Source of the DNA: S012-113 sp965368405
GTDB lineage: Bacteria; Bacteroidota; Bacteroidia; Cytophagales; Cyclobacteriaceae
NCBI GenBank assembly: GCA_965368405.1
Contig: CBDUMS010000134.1
Span: 1-5,810, forward strand
DNA length: 5,810 bases
Direction of reading: 5' to 3'
This document shows, one piece after another, positions 1 through 5,810 of this stretch (position 1 is the first letter of the stretch; each line of letters begins with the position of its first letter). A model generated the notes under the pieces. The model was not told where the DNA came from, searched no databases, and was given only the letters and a program-made list of their open reading frames with translations. The position numbers were made by a program, and so were the translations under genes.

Positions 1-53
1 GTTTTGCCGTGGTCGACGTGGGCAATTATTGCAATGTTTCTAATCGATGTCAT
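1..53 (-). CDS. typA: Ribosome-associated GTPase TypA/BipA, N-terminal fragment (runs off the left edge)
   Basis: Only the first 17 codons and two bases of the next are present. They read MTSIRNIAIIAHVDHGK on the reverse strand, and the partial codon (AC-) fits Thr. This is the start of a translational GTPase G domain: AHVDHGK(T) is the G1/P-loop. The form with I-A-I-I-A-H-V-D fits TypA/BipA; the close relative LepA usually reads S-I-I-A-H-I-D-H-G-K-S. TypA is a cytoplasmic GTPase of the EF-G family that binds the 70S ribosome and is linked to ribosome assembly and to growth at low temperature or under stress. The start is well fixed, because an in-frame TAG lies three codons upstream (62-60). 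The gene is divergent from metG. The family call is secure at the level of translational GTPase and probable for TypA, since only the extreme N-terminus can be seen. Confidence 0.85.
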   Translation of the reverse strand, partial: MTSIRNIAIIAHVDHGK

Positions 54-75
54 ATATCTCTAGCGGTTCAGGGCG

Positions 76-83
76 CAAAGGTA
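76..83 (-). promoter_or_regulatory. Candidate -7 promoter element for typA
   Basis: On the reverse strand, 83 to 76 reads TACCTTTG followed by C, an exact match to the Bacteroidota sigma-A -7 consensus TAnnTTTG. It lies 22 bp upstream of the typA ATG, predicting a short leader of roughly 15-20 nt. The -33 element is poor: the nearest upstream ATTG (101 to 98) leaves only 14 bp, against the usual 19 or so. The call rests on the -7 match and on its position. Confidence 0.6.
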
Positions 84-222
84 CATTTCTTAATTAACAA
101 TGCCTATGAATTGAAAGCCATCAGGTAATATAATTTACTTATGCCGAATGCATTACTTGGGGGAATGGGTGAAAAAGAAGATAAATCACTATTATGATTG
201 CTTTTCCTCCTTTTATTGTTTG

Positions 223-239
223 AAATAGCCCAACTATTT
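223..239. repeat. Short inverted repeat in the intergenic region
   Basis: AAATAG (223-228) and CTATTT (234-239) are perfect inverse complements around a 5-base centre, CCCAA. The stem is AT-rich, has no following T-tract on either strand, and lies upstream of the predicted metG -7 element. It could be a weak protein-binding site or chance. A terminator is unlikely in a divergent region. Confidence 0.25.
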
Positions 240-272
240 GATAACTGGTCTTATTCAAAGCCTATTACTCAT

Positions 273-280
273 TATCTTTG
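273..280 (+). promoter_or_regulatory. Candidate -7 promoter element for metG (and probably oadGAB)
   Basis: TATCTTTG matches the Bacteroidota TAnnTTTG -7 consensus exactly and ends 22 bp before the metG ATG, so transcription would start near 285-288. No good TTTG -33 element lies at the usual distance: TTTG at 237-240 is 32 bp away, too far. A perfect palindrome, TTTGATCAAA (277-286), overlaps the 3' end of the element and the likely start of transcription. No other strong promoter is seen before oadG, so this is the best candidate for driving all four genes. Confidence 0.55.
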
Positions 281-302
281 ATCAAATTTTTTTCTATTTA
301 AG

Positions 303-2354
303 ATGTCTTCTAATCCATCAAGATTTACAGTTACTGCGGCCCTGCCTTATGCTAATGGCCCGGTTCATATAGGTCACCTGGCTGGGGTGTATGTACCGGC
401 AGATATTTTTGTTCGTTACCTGCGTAGTAATAAAAAGGACGTTCTTTTTGTTTGCGGTTCTGATGAACATGGTGTTCCCATTACGATTAGGGCTAGGAAG
501 GAAGGCGTTACCCCACAGCAGATCGTGGATAAATACCATGGTATTATTAAGAAGGCGTTTGGTGACTTTGGAATTAGCTTTGATATCTATTCAAGAACGT
601 CATCGGAAACTCATGCCACTACAGCAGCAGACTTTTTCACCAAATTATATGAGCAGGGAGAATTTGTAGAGCAGGAGAGCGAACAGTATTTTGATGAGAA
701 AGAGCAGCAATTTCTTGCCGATAGATACATCGTTGGCACTTGCCCGGTTTGTAATAATGAAGGTGCCTATGGCGATCAGTGCGAATCTTGTGGTTCATCG
801 CTGAGTCCAAATGAGTTAAAAAATCCAAAATCAGCCTTAAGCGGTAATGCCCCAATCTTGAAAAACACCAAGCACTGGTATTTGCCATTAGACAAGTACG
901 AACCCTGGTTAAAAGAGTGGATTGTTGAAGGGCATAATGAGGACTGGAAGACCAATGTTTATGGTCAATGTAAATCTTGGCTCGATCAAGGGCTACATCC
1001 ACGAGCGGTAACGCGTGATTTAGACTGGGGAGTCCCTGTGCCGTTACCTGGAGCAGAAGGTAAGGTTCTCTATGTTTGGTTTGACGCACCAATTGGATAT
1101 ATCTCGGCTACGAAGGAGTGGGCTGAGGACAATGGTAAAGATTGGAAACCTTATTGGAAAGCTGAGGATACTGAGCTTCTTCATTTTATAGGCAAGGACA
1201 ATATCGTTTTTCATTGTATCATATTTCCATCGATGCTTAAACAGCACGGCGATTATATTTTACCGGAAAATGTTCCTGCAAATGAATTCCTGAACTTGGA
1301 AGGAGATAAAATTTCAACCTCGAAAAACTGGGCCGTCTGGTTGCATGAGTATTTAGAAGAATTTCCTGACAAACAAGATGTATTGCGTTATACGCTTTGT
1401 GCAAATGCACCGGAGACCAAAGACAATGATTTTACCTGGAAAGATTTCCAAACAAGAAATAACAGTGAACTCGTTGCCATTCTAGGTAACTTCATAAACA
1501 GAGCTGTAGTGCTCACACATAAATACTTTGATGGCAAAGTGCCACCTCGATCAGCTTTGGAGTCGATCGATGAACAACTGATCGAAGAGCTTGCTCAGGC
1601 ACCTAAGAATATTGCTAACTCTATCGAGAAATATCGATTTAGAGAAGCCTTAGCTAAATATATTGATTTGGCTCGCTCGGGGAATAAGTACCTGGCTGAT
1701 ACTGAACCTTGGAAATTAATTAAGGAGGATAAGGAGCGGGTTGGAACAATTCTTAATCTGGCCCTTCAGCTAGCTGGAAACTTGGCCATTTTAGGTGAGC
1801 CATTCTTGCCTCACACCGCAGTAAAGTTGGGTAATATTCTGAATTTTCCGACCATGTATTGGGGAGATGCCGGTAATGATCAGATTTTACAAACGGGGTT
1901 AGAATTGAATAAACCCACATTGCTTTTTGAGAAAATTGAAGACAAAGACATCGAAAATCAAATTGAAAAACTTCAGAATACTAAGATGACGAACGAAGAG
2001 GAAGCGGCAAAAGTAGCACCTGCAAAACCTGAGATTACCTATGATGATTTTGCGAAATTAGATATCCGAATTGGTACAGTACTGGAAGCAGAAAAATTAC
2101 CTAAATCTAAAAAACTATTAAAACTTAAAATAGATACGGGAGTAGATCAGCGCACTATCTTGAGTGGTATATCACAGCACTTTGAGGCGGAAGAGCTAAT
2201 TGGTAAGCAAGTTACAGTTTTAATAAACCTTGCTCCCAGAAAGATGATGGGGATAGATTCTGAAGGTATGGTGCTTATGGCCGAAGATCTGAATGGAGAT
2301 CTCAAACTAATTGGTCCTGAAGGTGGTTCCGACAACGGCAGCCAGGTTAATTAA
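303..2354 (+). CDS. metG: Methionyl-tRNA synthetase with C-terminal tRNA-binding domain
   Basis: This 683-residue cytoplasmic enzyme charges tRNA(Met) with methionine using ATP and is essential for translation initiation and elongation. The class I Rossmann catalytic domain spans about 1-400, with the HIGH motif intact at 22-25. One four-cysteine zinc knuckle follows (C147, C150, C160, C163), in a context close to the E. coli enzyme. The KMSKS loop is K336-I-S-T-S-K341, with Thr in place of the second Lys; this resembles the archaeal/eukaryal pattern. A helical anticodon-binding domain covers about 405-560 and includes N-F-I-N-R and E-P-W-K-L motifs. A charged, Ala-rich linker (about 555-575) leads to an EMAPII/Trbp111-type OB-fold tRNA-binding domain (about 578-675), starting near I-T-Y-D-D-F and containing L-D-I-R-I-G-T-V. 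The full length matches two-domain MetRS. The ATG is the first after an in-frame TGA at 279-281. It is leaderless or nearly so, with no Shine-Dalgarno sequence, and is followed after 15 bp by oadG. Confidence 0.97.
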   Translation: MSSNPSRFTVTAALPYANGPVHIGHLAGVYVPADIFVRYLRSNKKDVLFVCGSDEHGVPITIRARKEGVTPQQIVDKYHGIIKKAFGDFGISFDIYSRTSSETHATTAADFFTKLYEQGEFVEQESEQYFDEKEQQFLADRYIVGTCPVCNNEGAYGDQCESCGSSLSPNELKNPKSALSGNAPILKNTKHWYLPLDKYEPWLKEWIVEGHNEDWKTNVYGQCKSWLDQGLHPRAVTRDLDWGVPVPLPGAEGKVLYVWFDAPIGYISATKEWAEDNGKDWKPYWKAEDTELLHFIGKDNIVFHCIIFPSMLKQHGDYILPENVPANEFLNLEGDKISTSKNWAVWLHEYLEEFPDKQDVLRYTLCANAPETKDNDFTWKDFQTRNNSELVAILGNFINRAVVLTHKYFDGKVPPRSALESIDEQLIEELAQAPKNIANSIEKYRFREALAKYIDLARSGNKYLADTEPWKLIKEDKERVGTILNLALQLAGNLAILGEPFLPHTAVKLGNILNFPTMYWGDAGNDQILQTGLELNKPTLLFEKIEDKDIENQIEKLQNTKMTNEEEAAKVAPAKPEITYDDFAKLDIRIGTVLEAEKLPKSKKLLKLKIDTGVDQRTILSGISQHFEAEELIGKQVTVLINLAPRKMMGIDSEGMVLMAEDLNGDLKLIGPEGGSDNGSQVN

Positions 2355-2369
2355 AACAATTAAAGCATA

Positions 2370-2633
2370 ATGGAGAATACAATATACTTTGGAACAATGT
2401 TGATGGTTATTGGTATGACCACCGTCTTTGTAATACTGGCGTTGGTTGTACTTGCAGGTAAAGTAACCATTATGCTCACGAATAGGGGTGTGAAAGCACC
2501 TGCTATCGCCAAGGTACAAACACCGAATGTTGTATCATTCGATAAATCCAGAATTGCTGCAATTACCGCAGCAGTAGAAATAATAACCGAAGGCCGAGGC
2601 CGGGTAACTGAGATTAATAAAAGAGAAGAGTAG
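2370..2633 (+). CDS. oadG: Oxaloacetate decarboxylase gamma chain (OadG-family membrane subunit)
   Basis: This 87-residue protein has a single N-terminal membrane segment (about 8-30) and a basic, then mixed-charge cytoplasmic tail. The segment contains G-M-T-T-V-F-V-I-L, matching the G-M-G-x-V-F-x-F-L pattern of OadG/MmdD-type subunits. The later A-A-I-T-A-A-V (about 63-69) fits the conserved end of the family domain. OadG holds the soluble alpha subunit to the membrane beta subunit and is needed for complex assembly. Enterobacterial OadG ends in a His/Pro-rich zinc-binding tail; this protein has no histidine and ends in charged residues. It starts 15 bp after metG and stops 12 bp before oadA. 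The family call depends as much on this context as on the short sequence; membership of the wider sodium-pump decarboxylase gamma family is more certain than the substrate. A possible later start is Met10, but Met1 gives the better topology. Confidence 0.85.
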   Translation: MENTIYFGTMLMVIGMTTVFVILALVVLAGKVTIMLTNRGVKAPAIAKVQTPNVVSFDKSRIAAITAAVEIITEGRGRVTEINKREE

Positions 2634-2645
2634 AGAATTAGAATT

Positions 2646-4523
2646 ATGGCTAGAGAAATCAAATTTTGTTTATTGTATCGAGATATGTGGCAATCTTCAG
2701 GCAAGTATGTGCCGAGGGTTGATCAGCTAAATAGGGTAGCGCAACCCATCGTAGATATGGGCTGTTTTGCCAGGGTAGAGACCAATGGTGGAGGGTTTGA
2801 GCAAATTAATCTCTTATTTGGAGAGAACCCAAATAAAGCTGTTCGCGAATGGACTCAGCCTTTTAATGATGCAGGTATTCAGACTCAGATGCTGGAGCGA
2901 GGTTTAAACGGAATAAGGATGAATCCTGTTCCTGCTGATGTTCGTAAGCTGATGTTTCAGGTAAAAAAGAAACAGGGAACAGATATTGCCCGTTCTTTCG
3001 ATGGCCTTAATGATACCCGAAACCTCGAAAACTCAATAAAATTTGCCAATGAGGCAGGCATGATTTCCCAGGGTGCTTTAAGTGTAACCTACTCTAAGGT
3101 TCATACGGTTGAATATTATGTAAACATGGCTAATCGACTCATTGAGTTCGGTGCTCAGGAAATATGTATTAAAGATATGGCCGGCGTAGGCCGTCCTGCT
3201 TCTCTTGGTTTGATTGTAGCGGGTATTAAGAAAAACCATCCTAAGATGTTGGTACAGTATCATGGTCATTCAGGACCTGGTTTCTCTGTCGCTTCAATTC
3301 TTGAAGTTGCTCGCGCCGGAGCCGATATTATTGATGTCTCGATGGAGCCATTAAGTTGGGGCACGGGTCATGCTGATTTACTTACGGTACACGAAATGCT
3401 GAAAGATGCAGGGTTTAAAGTGCCCGATATCAACATGAATGCGTACATGAAAGTACGGACGCTAACGCAGGAGTTTATCGATGATTTCCTTGGGGAATAT
3501 ATTAATCCTAAGAACCGTTTAATGAATTCACTTCTTATAGGACCTGGCTTACCTGGAGGAATGATGGGTAGCTTAATGGCCGATTTAGAGAATAATCTAA
3601 AGAGTTTGAATAAATGGATGGCAAAAAACAATAAGCCGGCATTGACGCAAGATGATTTACTGATCAAACTATTCGAGGAGGTAGAAATAATATGGCCGAA
3701 AATGGGCTATCCACCTTTGGTAACGCCATACAGTCAGTATGTTAAAAACGTTGCCTTGATGAATGTGATGAGCATTTTAAAAGGTAAGGAACGATGGTCT
3801 ATGATTGACGACAATACCTGGGATATGCTTTTGGGCAGGGTAGGAAGTCTGCCGGGCGAACTCGCACCGGAGTTGGCTGAACTGGCGAAATCACAAGGAC
3901 GTGAATTCTTTGATGGCTCTCCTCAAGACCTTTATCCAGATGCATTGGATTCAATACGGGAGGAAATGAAAGCTGCTGGATTTGATTTTGGTGAAGATGA
4001 CGAAGAGTTGATGGAATATGCGATGCATAAGCCTCAATATCTGGCCTACAAATCAGGTAAGGCAAAAGAAGATTTTGAAGCAGACCTGAAAAAACGCAGA
4101 GAAGCAAGCGCTGCTCCGGTAGCTGCAGCTACGACTTCAGCGGTAGCTACGAATGCATCGCCTTCCGTTATGAATATTGATGTGAATGGTGAAAAGTATA
4201 CGGTAAAGGTGAGTTATGGCGATACCCCTGTAGCAAGCTCTGAGCCTACCCCAGTGTCCCAGCCAGCAGCAGCACCAGCTGTTAGTGGCGATACCCAGGA
4301 TGTAGTTGCCCCAATAGAAGGTAATTTTATGCTTACGAAGAACAGTGGCGAAAAAGCCGTTGCCATAGGCGATCAAATTAATAAAGGCGATGTAATTGGC
4401 TATATTGAGGCTATGAAGGTGTATAATGCTATTTCTTCCGATAAAGCCGGTAAGGTTGTGGAAATATGTGCTACCAATGGTGAGCAAGTCGATGAAGACG
4501 ATGTTTTGATAAAACTGCAATAG
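2646..4523 (+). CDS. oadA: Biotin-dependent carboxyltransferase, oxaloacetate decarboxylase alpha subunit
   Basis: This 625-residue soluble subunit transfers the carboxyl group of oxaloacetate (expected substrate) to its own biotin, releasing pyruvate. The HMGL-like TIM-barrel carboxyltransferase domain is at about 1-275. Visible active-site residues are R12 and D13 with Q16 (Y-R-D-M-W-Q-S), R85 (E-R-G-L-N), the probably carbamylated K176 (C-I-K-D-M-A-G), and metal ligands H206 and H208. The loop S-W-G-T-G-H (237-242) keeps the G-H seen in OadA and transcarboxylase 5S, rather than the S-Q-P of pyruvate carboxylase. A conserved PYC/OADA domain (about 285-480) includes P-G-G-M-M and P-L-V-T-P-Y-S-Q. 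An Ala/Pro/Ser/Thr-rich linker (about 487-548) leads to the biotinyl domain (about 549-625), with biotin on K591 of E-A-M-K-V, 34 residues from the end. Oddities: R-D-A-H-Q-S is R-D-M-W-Q-S here, and the loop after the H-x-H is S-G-P-G. Pyruvate carboxylase subunit B is the alternative, but flanking oadG and oadB favour a Na+ pump. Confidence 0.9.
   Translation: MAREIKFCLLYRDMWQSSGKYVPRVDQLNRVAQPIVDMGCFARVETNGGGFEQINLLFGENPNKAVREWTQPFNDAGIQTQMLERGLNGIRMNPVPADVRKLMFQVKKKQGTDIARSFDGLNDTRNLENSIKFANEAGMISQGALSVTYSKVHTVEYYVNMANRLIEFGAQEICIKDMAGVGRPASLGLIVAGIKKNHPKMLVQYHGHSGPGFSVASILEVARAGADIIDVSMEPLSWGTGHADLLTVHEMLKDAGFKVPDINMNAYMKVRTLTQEFIDDFLGEYINPKNRLMNSLLIGPGLPGGMMGSLMADLENNLKSLNKWMAKNNKPALTQDDLLIKLFEEVEIIWPKMGYPPLVTPYSQYVKNVALMNVMSILKGKERWSMIDDNTWDMLLGRVGSLPGELAPELAELAKSQGREFFDGSPQDLYPDALDSIREEMKAAGFDFGEDDEELMEYAMHKPQYLAYKSGKAKEDFEADLKKRREASAAPVAAATTSAVATNASPSVMNIDVNGEKYTVKVSYGDTPVASSEPTPVSQPAAAPAVSGDTQDVVAPIEGNFMLTKNSGEKAVAIGDQINKGDVIGYIEAMKVYNAISSDKAGKVVEICATNGEQVDEDDVLIKLQ
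4217..4296 (+). repeat. 11-bp direct repeat bounding the oadA linker
   Basis: TGGCGATACCC occurs at 4217-4227 and again at 4286-4296, exactly 69 bp (23 codons) apart and in the same reading frame. It encodes G-D-T at residues 525-527 and 548-550, on either side of the Pro/Ala-rich stretch before the biotinyl domain. Recombination between the copies would remove 23 linker residues without a frameshift. It may reflect an old linker duplication or simple codon reuse. Confidence 0.4.
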
Positions 4524-4529
4524 GCAGCT

Positions 4530-5726
4530 ATGAATATTTTTGAGAGTTTATACAACATGACTGCGATCCAGGATTTATTCGATAATCCTGGGGCCATTCT
4601 TATGTACGCCATTGGCTTACTCTTACTCTACCTGGGTATCCGAAAGAATTATGAGCCTTTGCTCTTAGTACCCATTGGTTTTGGTCTAATTCTGGCAAAT
4701 TCGATGGGCGGTAATATGGCTGTAGTTTCCAACGATGAAATTGAGCACCTCACCATAATTGAAATTGCTAAAGATTATGGCATAATGAATATGCTCTATT
4801 ATATGCTTATTAAAACAGGTTTACTGCCACCGATAATTTTTATGGGTGTTGGCGCATTAACCGATTTTGGACCAATGCTGCGAAATTTAAGACTGGCATT
4901 TTTTGGCGCAGCAGCCCAAATAGGGATTTTTTCAGTGTTTATCGCAGCGATCCTGGTTGGATTTACGCCTCAGGAGGCAGGTTCGCTCGGCATAATTGGG
5001 GGCGCAGATGGACCAACTGCAATTTATACTACCATTATGTTGGCACCTCACTTATTAGGGCCAATCGCTATTGCGGCTTATTCCTATATGGCACTAGTGC
5101 CAGTTATAATTCCATTGGTTGTTCGTTTTACAACAACTACCGATGAACTTAGAATAAATATTAAGGAGATGGATAAGCTTTATCCAAACAAAACTCCTAT
5201 TAAAAATTTGCGCCGCGCTAAGATAGTTTTCCCGCTCGTAGTAGGTGCACTAGTGGCGCTTGCCGTTCCCTCTGCTGTACCCTTGGTTGGTATGTTGATG
5301 TTTGGTAACCTTATTAAAGAAATAGGGGCCAGTACACACCGACTTCATAAAGAAGCTTCGGGAAGTATTATGAATACAGCTACGATCTTCTTAGGGCTAA
5401 CTGTAGGTGCCACGATGACCGCGGATACTTTTTTAAACTTAAAAACCTTAATGATTATTGGGGGTGGCTTCATTGCCTTCGCTATTTCGATCGCTGGCGG
5501 TATTATGGCGGTTAAGATCTATAATATGTTTAATAAGAAGAAGATTAACCCGCTGATAGGCGCAACAGGTTTAAGCGCAGTACCAATGGCTTCAAGAGTA
5601 GCGAATGAGATTAGCTTAAAGTATGATCCGAATAACCACATCCTACAATATGCTATGGCCAGTAATATCTCTGGAGTGATAGGATCGGCAGTTGCAGCAG
5701 GGGTGCTTATCTCGATGCTCGGCTAA
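4530..5726 (+). CDS. oadB: Oxaloacetate decarboxylase beta subunit, Na+-pumping membrane protein
   Basis: This 398-residue integral membrane protein decarboxylates carboxybiotin delivered by OadA and couples this to Na+ export. About eight to nine hydrophobic segments are visible, starting near residues 22-38, 43-59, 97-113 and 121-148. Family motifs are strong: G-I-I-G-G-A-D-G-P-T with D160; A-A-Y-S-Y-M-A-L-V-P with Y186; and N-P-L-I-G-A-T-G-L-S-A-V-P-M-A-S-R, giving N340, G344, S349 and R356. By spacing, these match the functionally important Klebsiella OadB residues D203, Y229, N373, G377, S382 and R389 (numbers from memory), so the pump should be active. Length is slightly under the enterobacterial form. 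The gene begins 6 bp after the oadA stop, without a Shine-Dalgarno sequence. Met1 is chosen over Met10 because it is closer to oadA and gives the usual short cytoplasmic N-terminus. Methylmalonyl-CoA and glutaconyl-CoA decarboxylases share this subunit type; the HMGL-type OadA next door argues against those substrates. Confidence 0.95.
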   Translation: MNIFESLYNMTAIQDLFDNPGAILMYAIGLLLLYLGIRKNYEPLLLVPIGFGLILANSMGGNMAVVSNDEIEHLTIIEIAKDYGIMNMLYYMLIKTGLLPPIIFMGVGALTDFGPMLRNLRLAFFGAAAQIGIFSVFIAAILVGFTPQEAGSLGIIGGADGPTAIYTTIMLAPHLLGPIAIAAYSYMALVPVIIPLVVRFTTTTDELRINIKEMDKLYPNKTPIKNLRRAKIVFPLVVGALVALAVPSAVPLVGMLMFGNLIKEIGASTHRLHKEASGSIMNTATIFLGLTVGATMTADTFLNLKTLMIIGGGFIAFAISIAGGIMAVKIYNMFNKKKINPLIGATGLSAVPMASRVANEISLKYDPNNHILQYAMASNISGVIGSAVAAGVLISMLG

Positions 5727-5810
5727 ATAGGAGTGTGTTAGTTGTATTGCTCATTCATTGTGATTGTTAGGATCTTCATTTAAGATATACGACATCTAGA
5801 CTTTGAATAT
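5727..5810. other. Downstream non-coding stretch after oadB
   Basis: These 84 bp hold no ATG on the plus strand and no clear hairpin followed by a T-tract, so no intrinsic terminator can be called. All three reverse frames contain a stop, so the end of a convergent gene could reach in but cannot be shown. TAGACTTTG (5797-5805) resembles a -7 element with one extra spacer base and is not a good match. Whether the transcript ends here or continues beyond the edge is unknown. Confidence 0.5.

Larger units (their letters stand above)
54..302. other. Divergent intergenic region between typA and metG
   Basis: This 249-bp region separates two genes transcribed away from each other. It is AT-rich and holds one good Bacteroidota-type -7 match on each strand, a 10-bp palindrome at 277-286 and a weak inverted repeat at 223-239. 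I see no tRNA-like fold, T-box or other riboswitch signature, or convincing small gene. The predicted leaders of both genes are under about 25 nt, so there is little room for a structured leader if the predicted promoters are right. Confidence 0.7.

Noticed and set aside
141..197. A possible 18-codon leader peptide (ATG to TGA) on the plus strand before metG
   Set aside because: It has no recognised composition or attenuator structure, lies upstream of the predicted metG transcription start, and is of a length expected by chance.
2383..2391. TATACTTTG as a possible internal promoter for oadAB
   Set aside because: It has three rather than two spacer bases for TAnnTTTG and lies inside the oadG coding sequence, without a -33 partner that I could find.
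2590..2603. GC-rich inverted repeat (GGCCGAGGCC) near the end of oadG as a terminator
   Set aside because: It is a short repeat within coding sequence with no T-tract after it, and oadA starts about 45 bp further on.
4137..4520. A 127-codon reverse-strand open frame opposite the end of oadA
   Set aside because: It lies wholly inside the well-supported biotin-domain coding sequence, and its translation resembles no protein family; it is a shadow of oadA. The same holds for the other antisense frames inside metG, oadA and oadB.
2646..4523. Calling this gene pyruvate carboxylase subunit B
   Set aside because: The G-H in the 237-242 loop, the fused biotin domain and the flanking oadG and oadB fit a decarboxylase pump better, and no biotin carboxylase subunit is present in the window. 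It is not fully excluded.
5797..5805. TAGACTTTG as a promoter for a gene beyond the right edge
   Set aside because: The spacing is off by one base, no -33 element lies at the usual distance, and the target gene is not in the window.

Overview
The window looks like ordinary chromosomal DNA from a member of the Bacteroidota. Three things point there. Sequences matching the Bacteroidota -7 element (TAnnTTTG) sit just upstream of both outer genes. None of the genes has a convincing Shine-Dalgarno sequence. The oxaloacetate-decarboxylase alpha subunit is of a divergent type that I associate, from memory, with Bacteroidota. Composition is moderately AT-rich by eye and even across the genes, with no sign of recent transfer. 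A free-living Cytophagales-like organism is plausible, but I cannot fix the order.

Layout: positions 1-53 carry the first 17 codons of typA (bipA), a ribosome-associated GTPase, read leftward off the edge. A 249-bp divergent intergenic region (54-302) follows, with one candidate promoter facing each way. Four genes then run rightward, separated by only 15, 12 and 6 bp: metG (methionyl-tRNA synthetase with a C-terminal tRNA-binding domain), oadG, oadA and oadB. The last 84 bp (5727-5810) show neither a gene nor a clear terminator.

How the genes work together: OadA carries a carboxyltransferase domain and its own biotin domain. OadG is the small one-helix membrane subunit that normally holds OadA to OadB. 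OadB is the polytopic subunit that decarboxylates carboxybiotin and moves Na+ outward. Together they form a complete biotin-dependent Na+ pump, normally oxaloacetate decarboxylase (oxaloacetate to pyruvate plus CO2). The spacing suggests that the pump is co-transcribed with metG, and I see no internal promoter.

I found no mobile element, CRISPR array, RNA gene, toxin-antitoxin pair or defence system, and no clear previously undescribed system. The points most worth checking are the metG-oadGAB linkage, the unusual active-site loops of OadA set against the fully conserved Na+ site of OadB, the missing His-rich tail of OadG, and a perfect palindrome over the predicted metG start of transcription.
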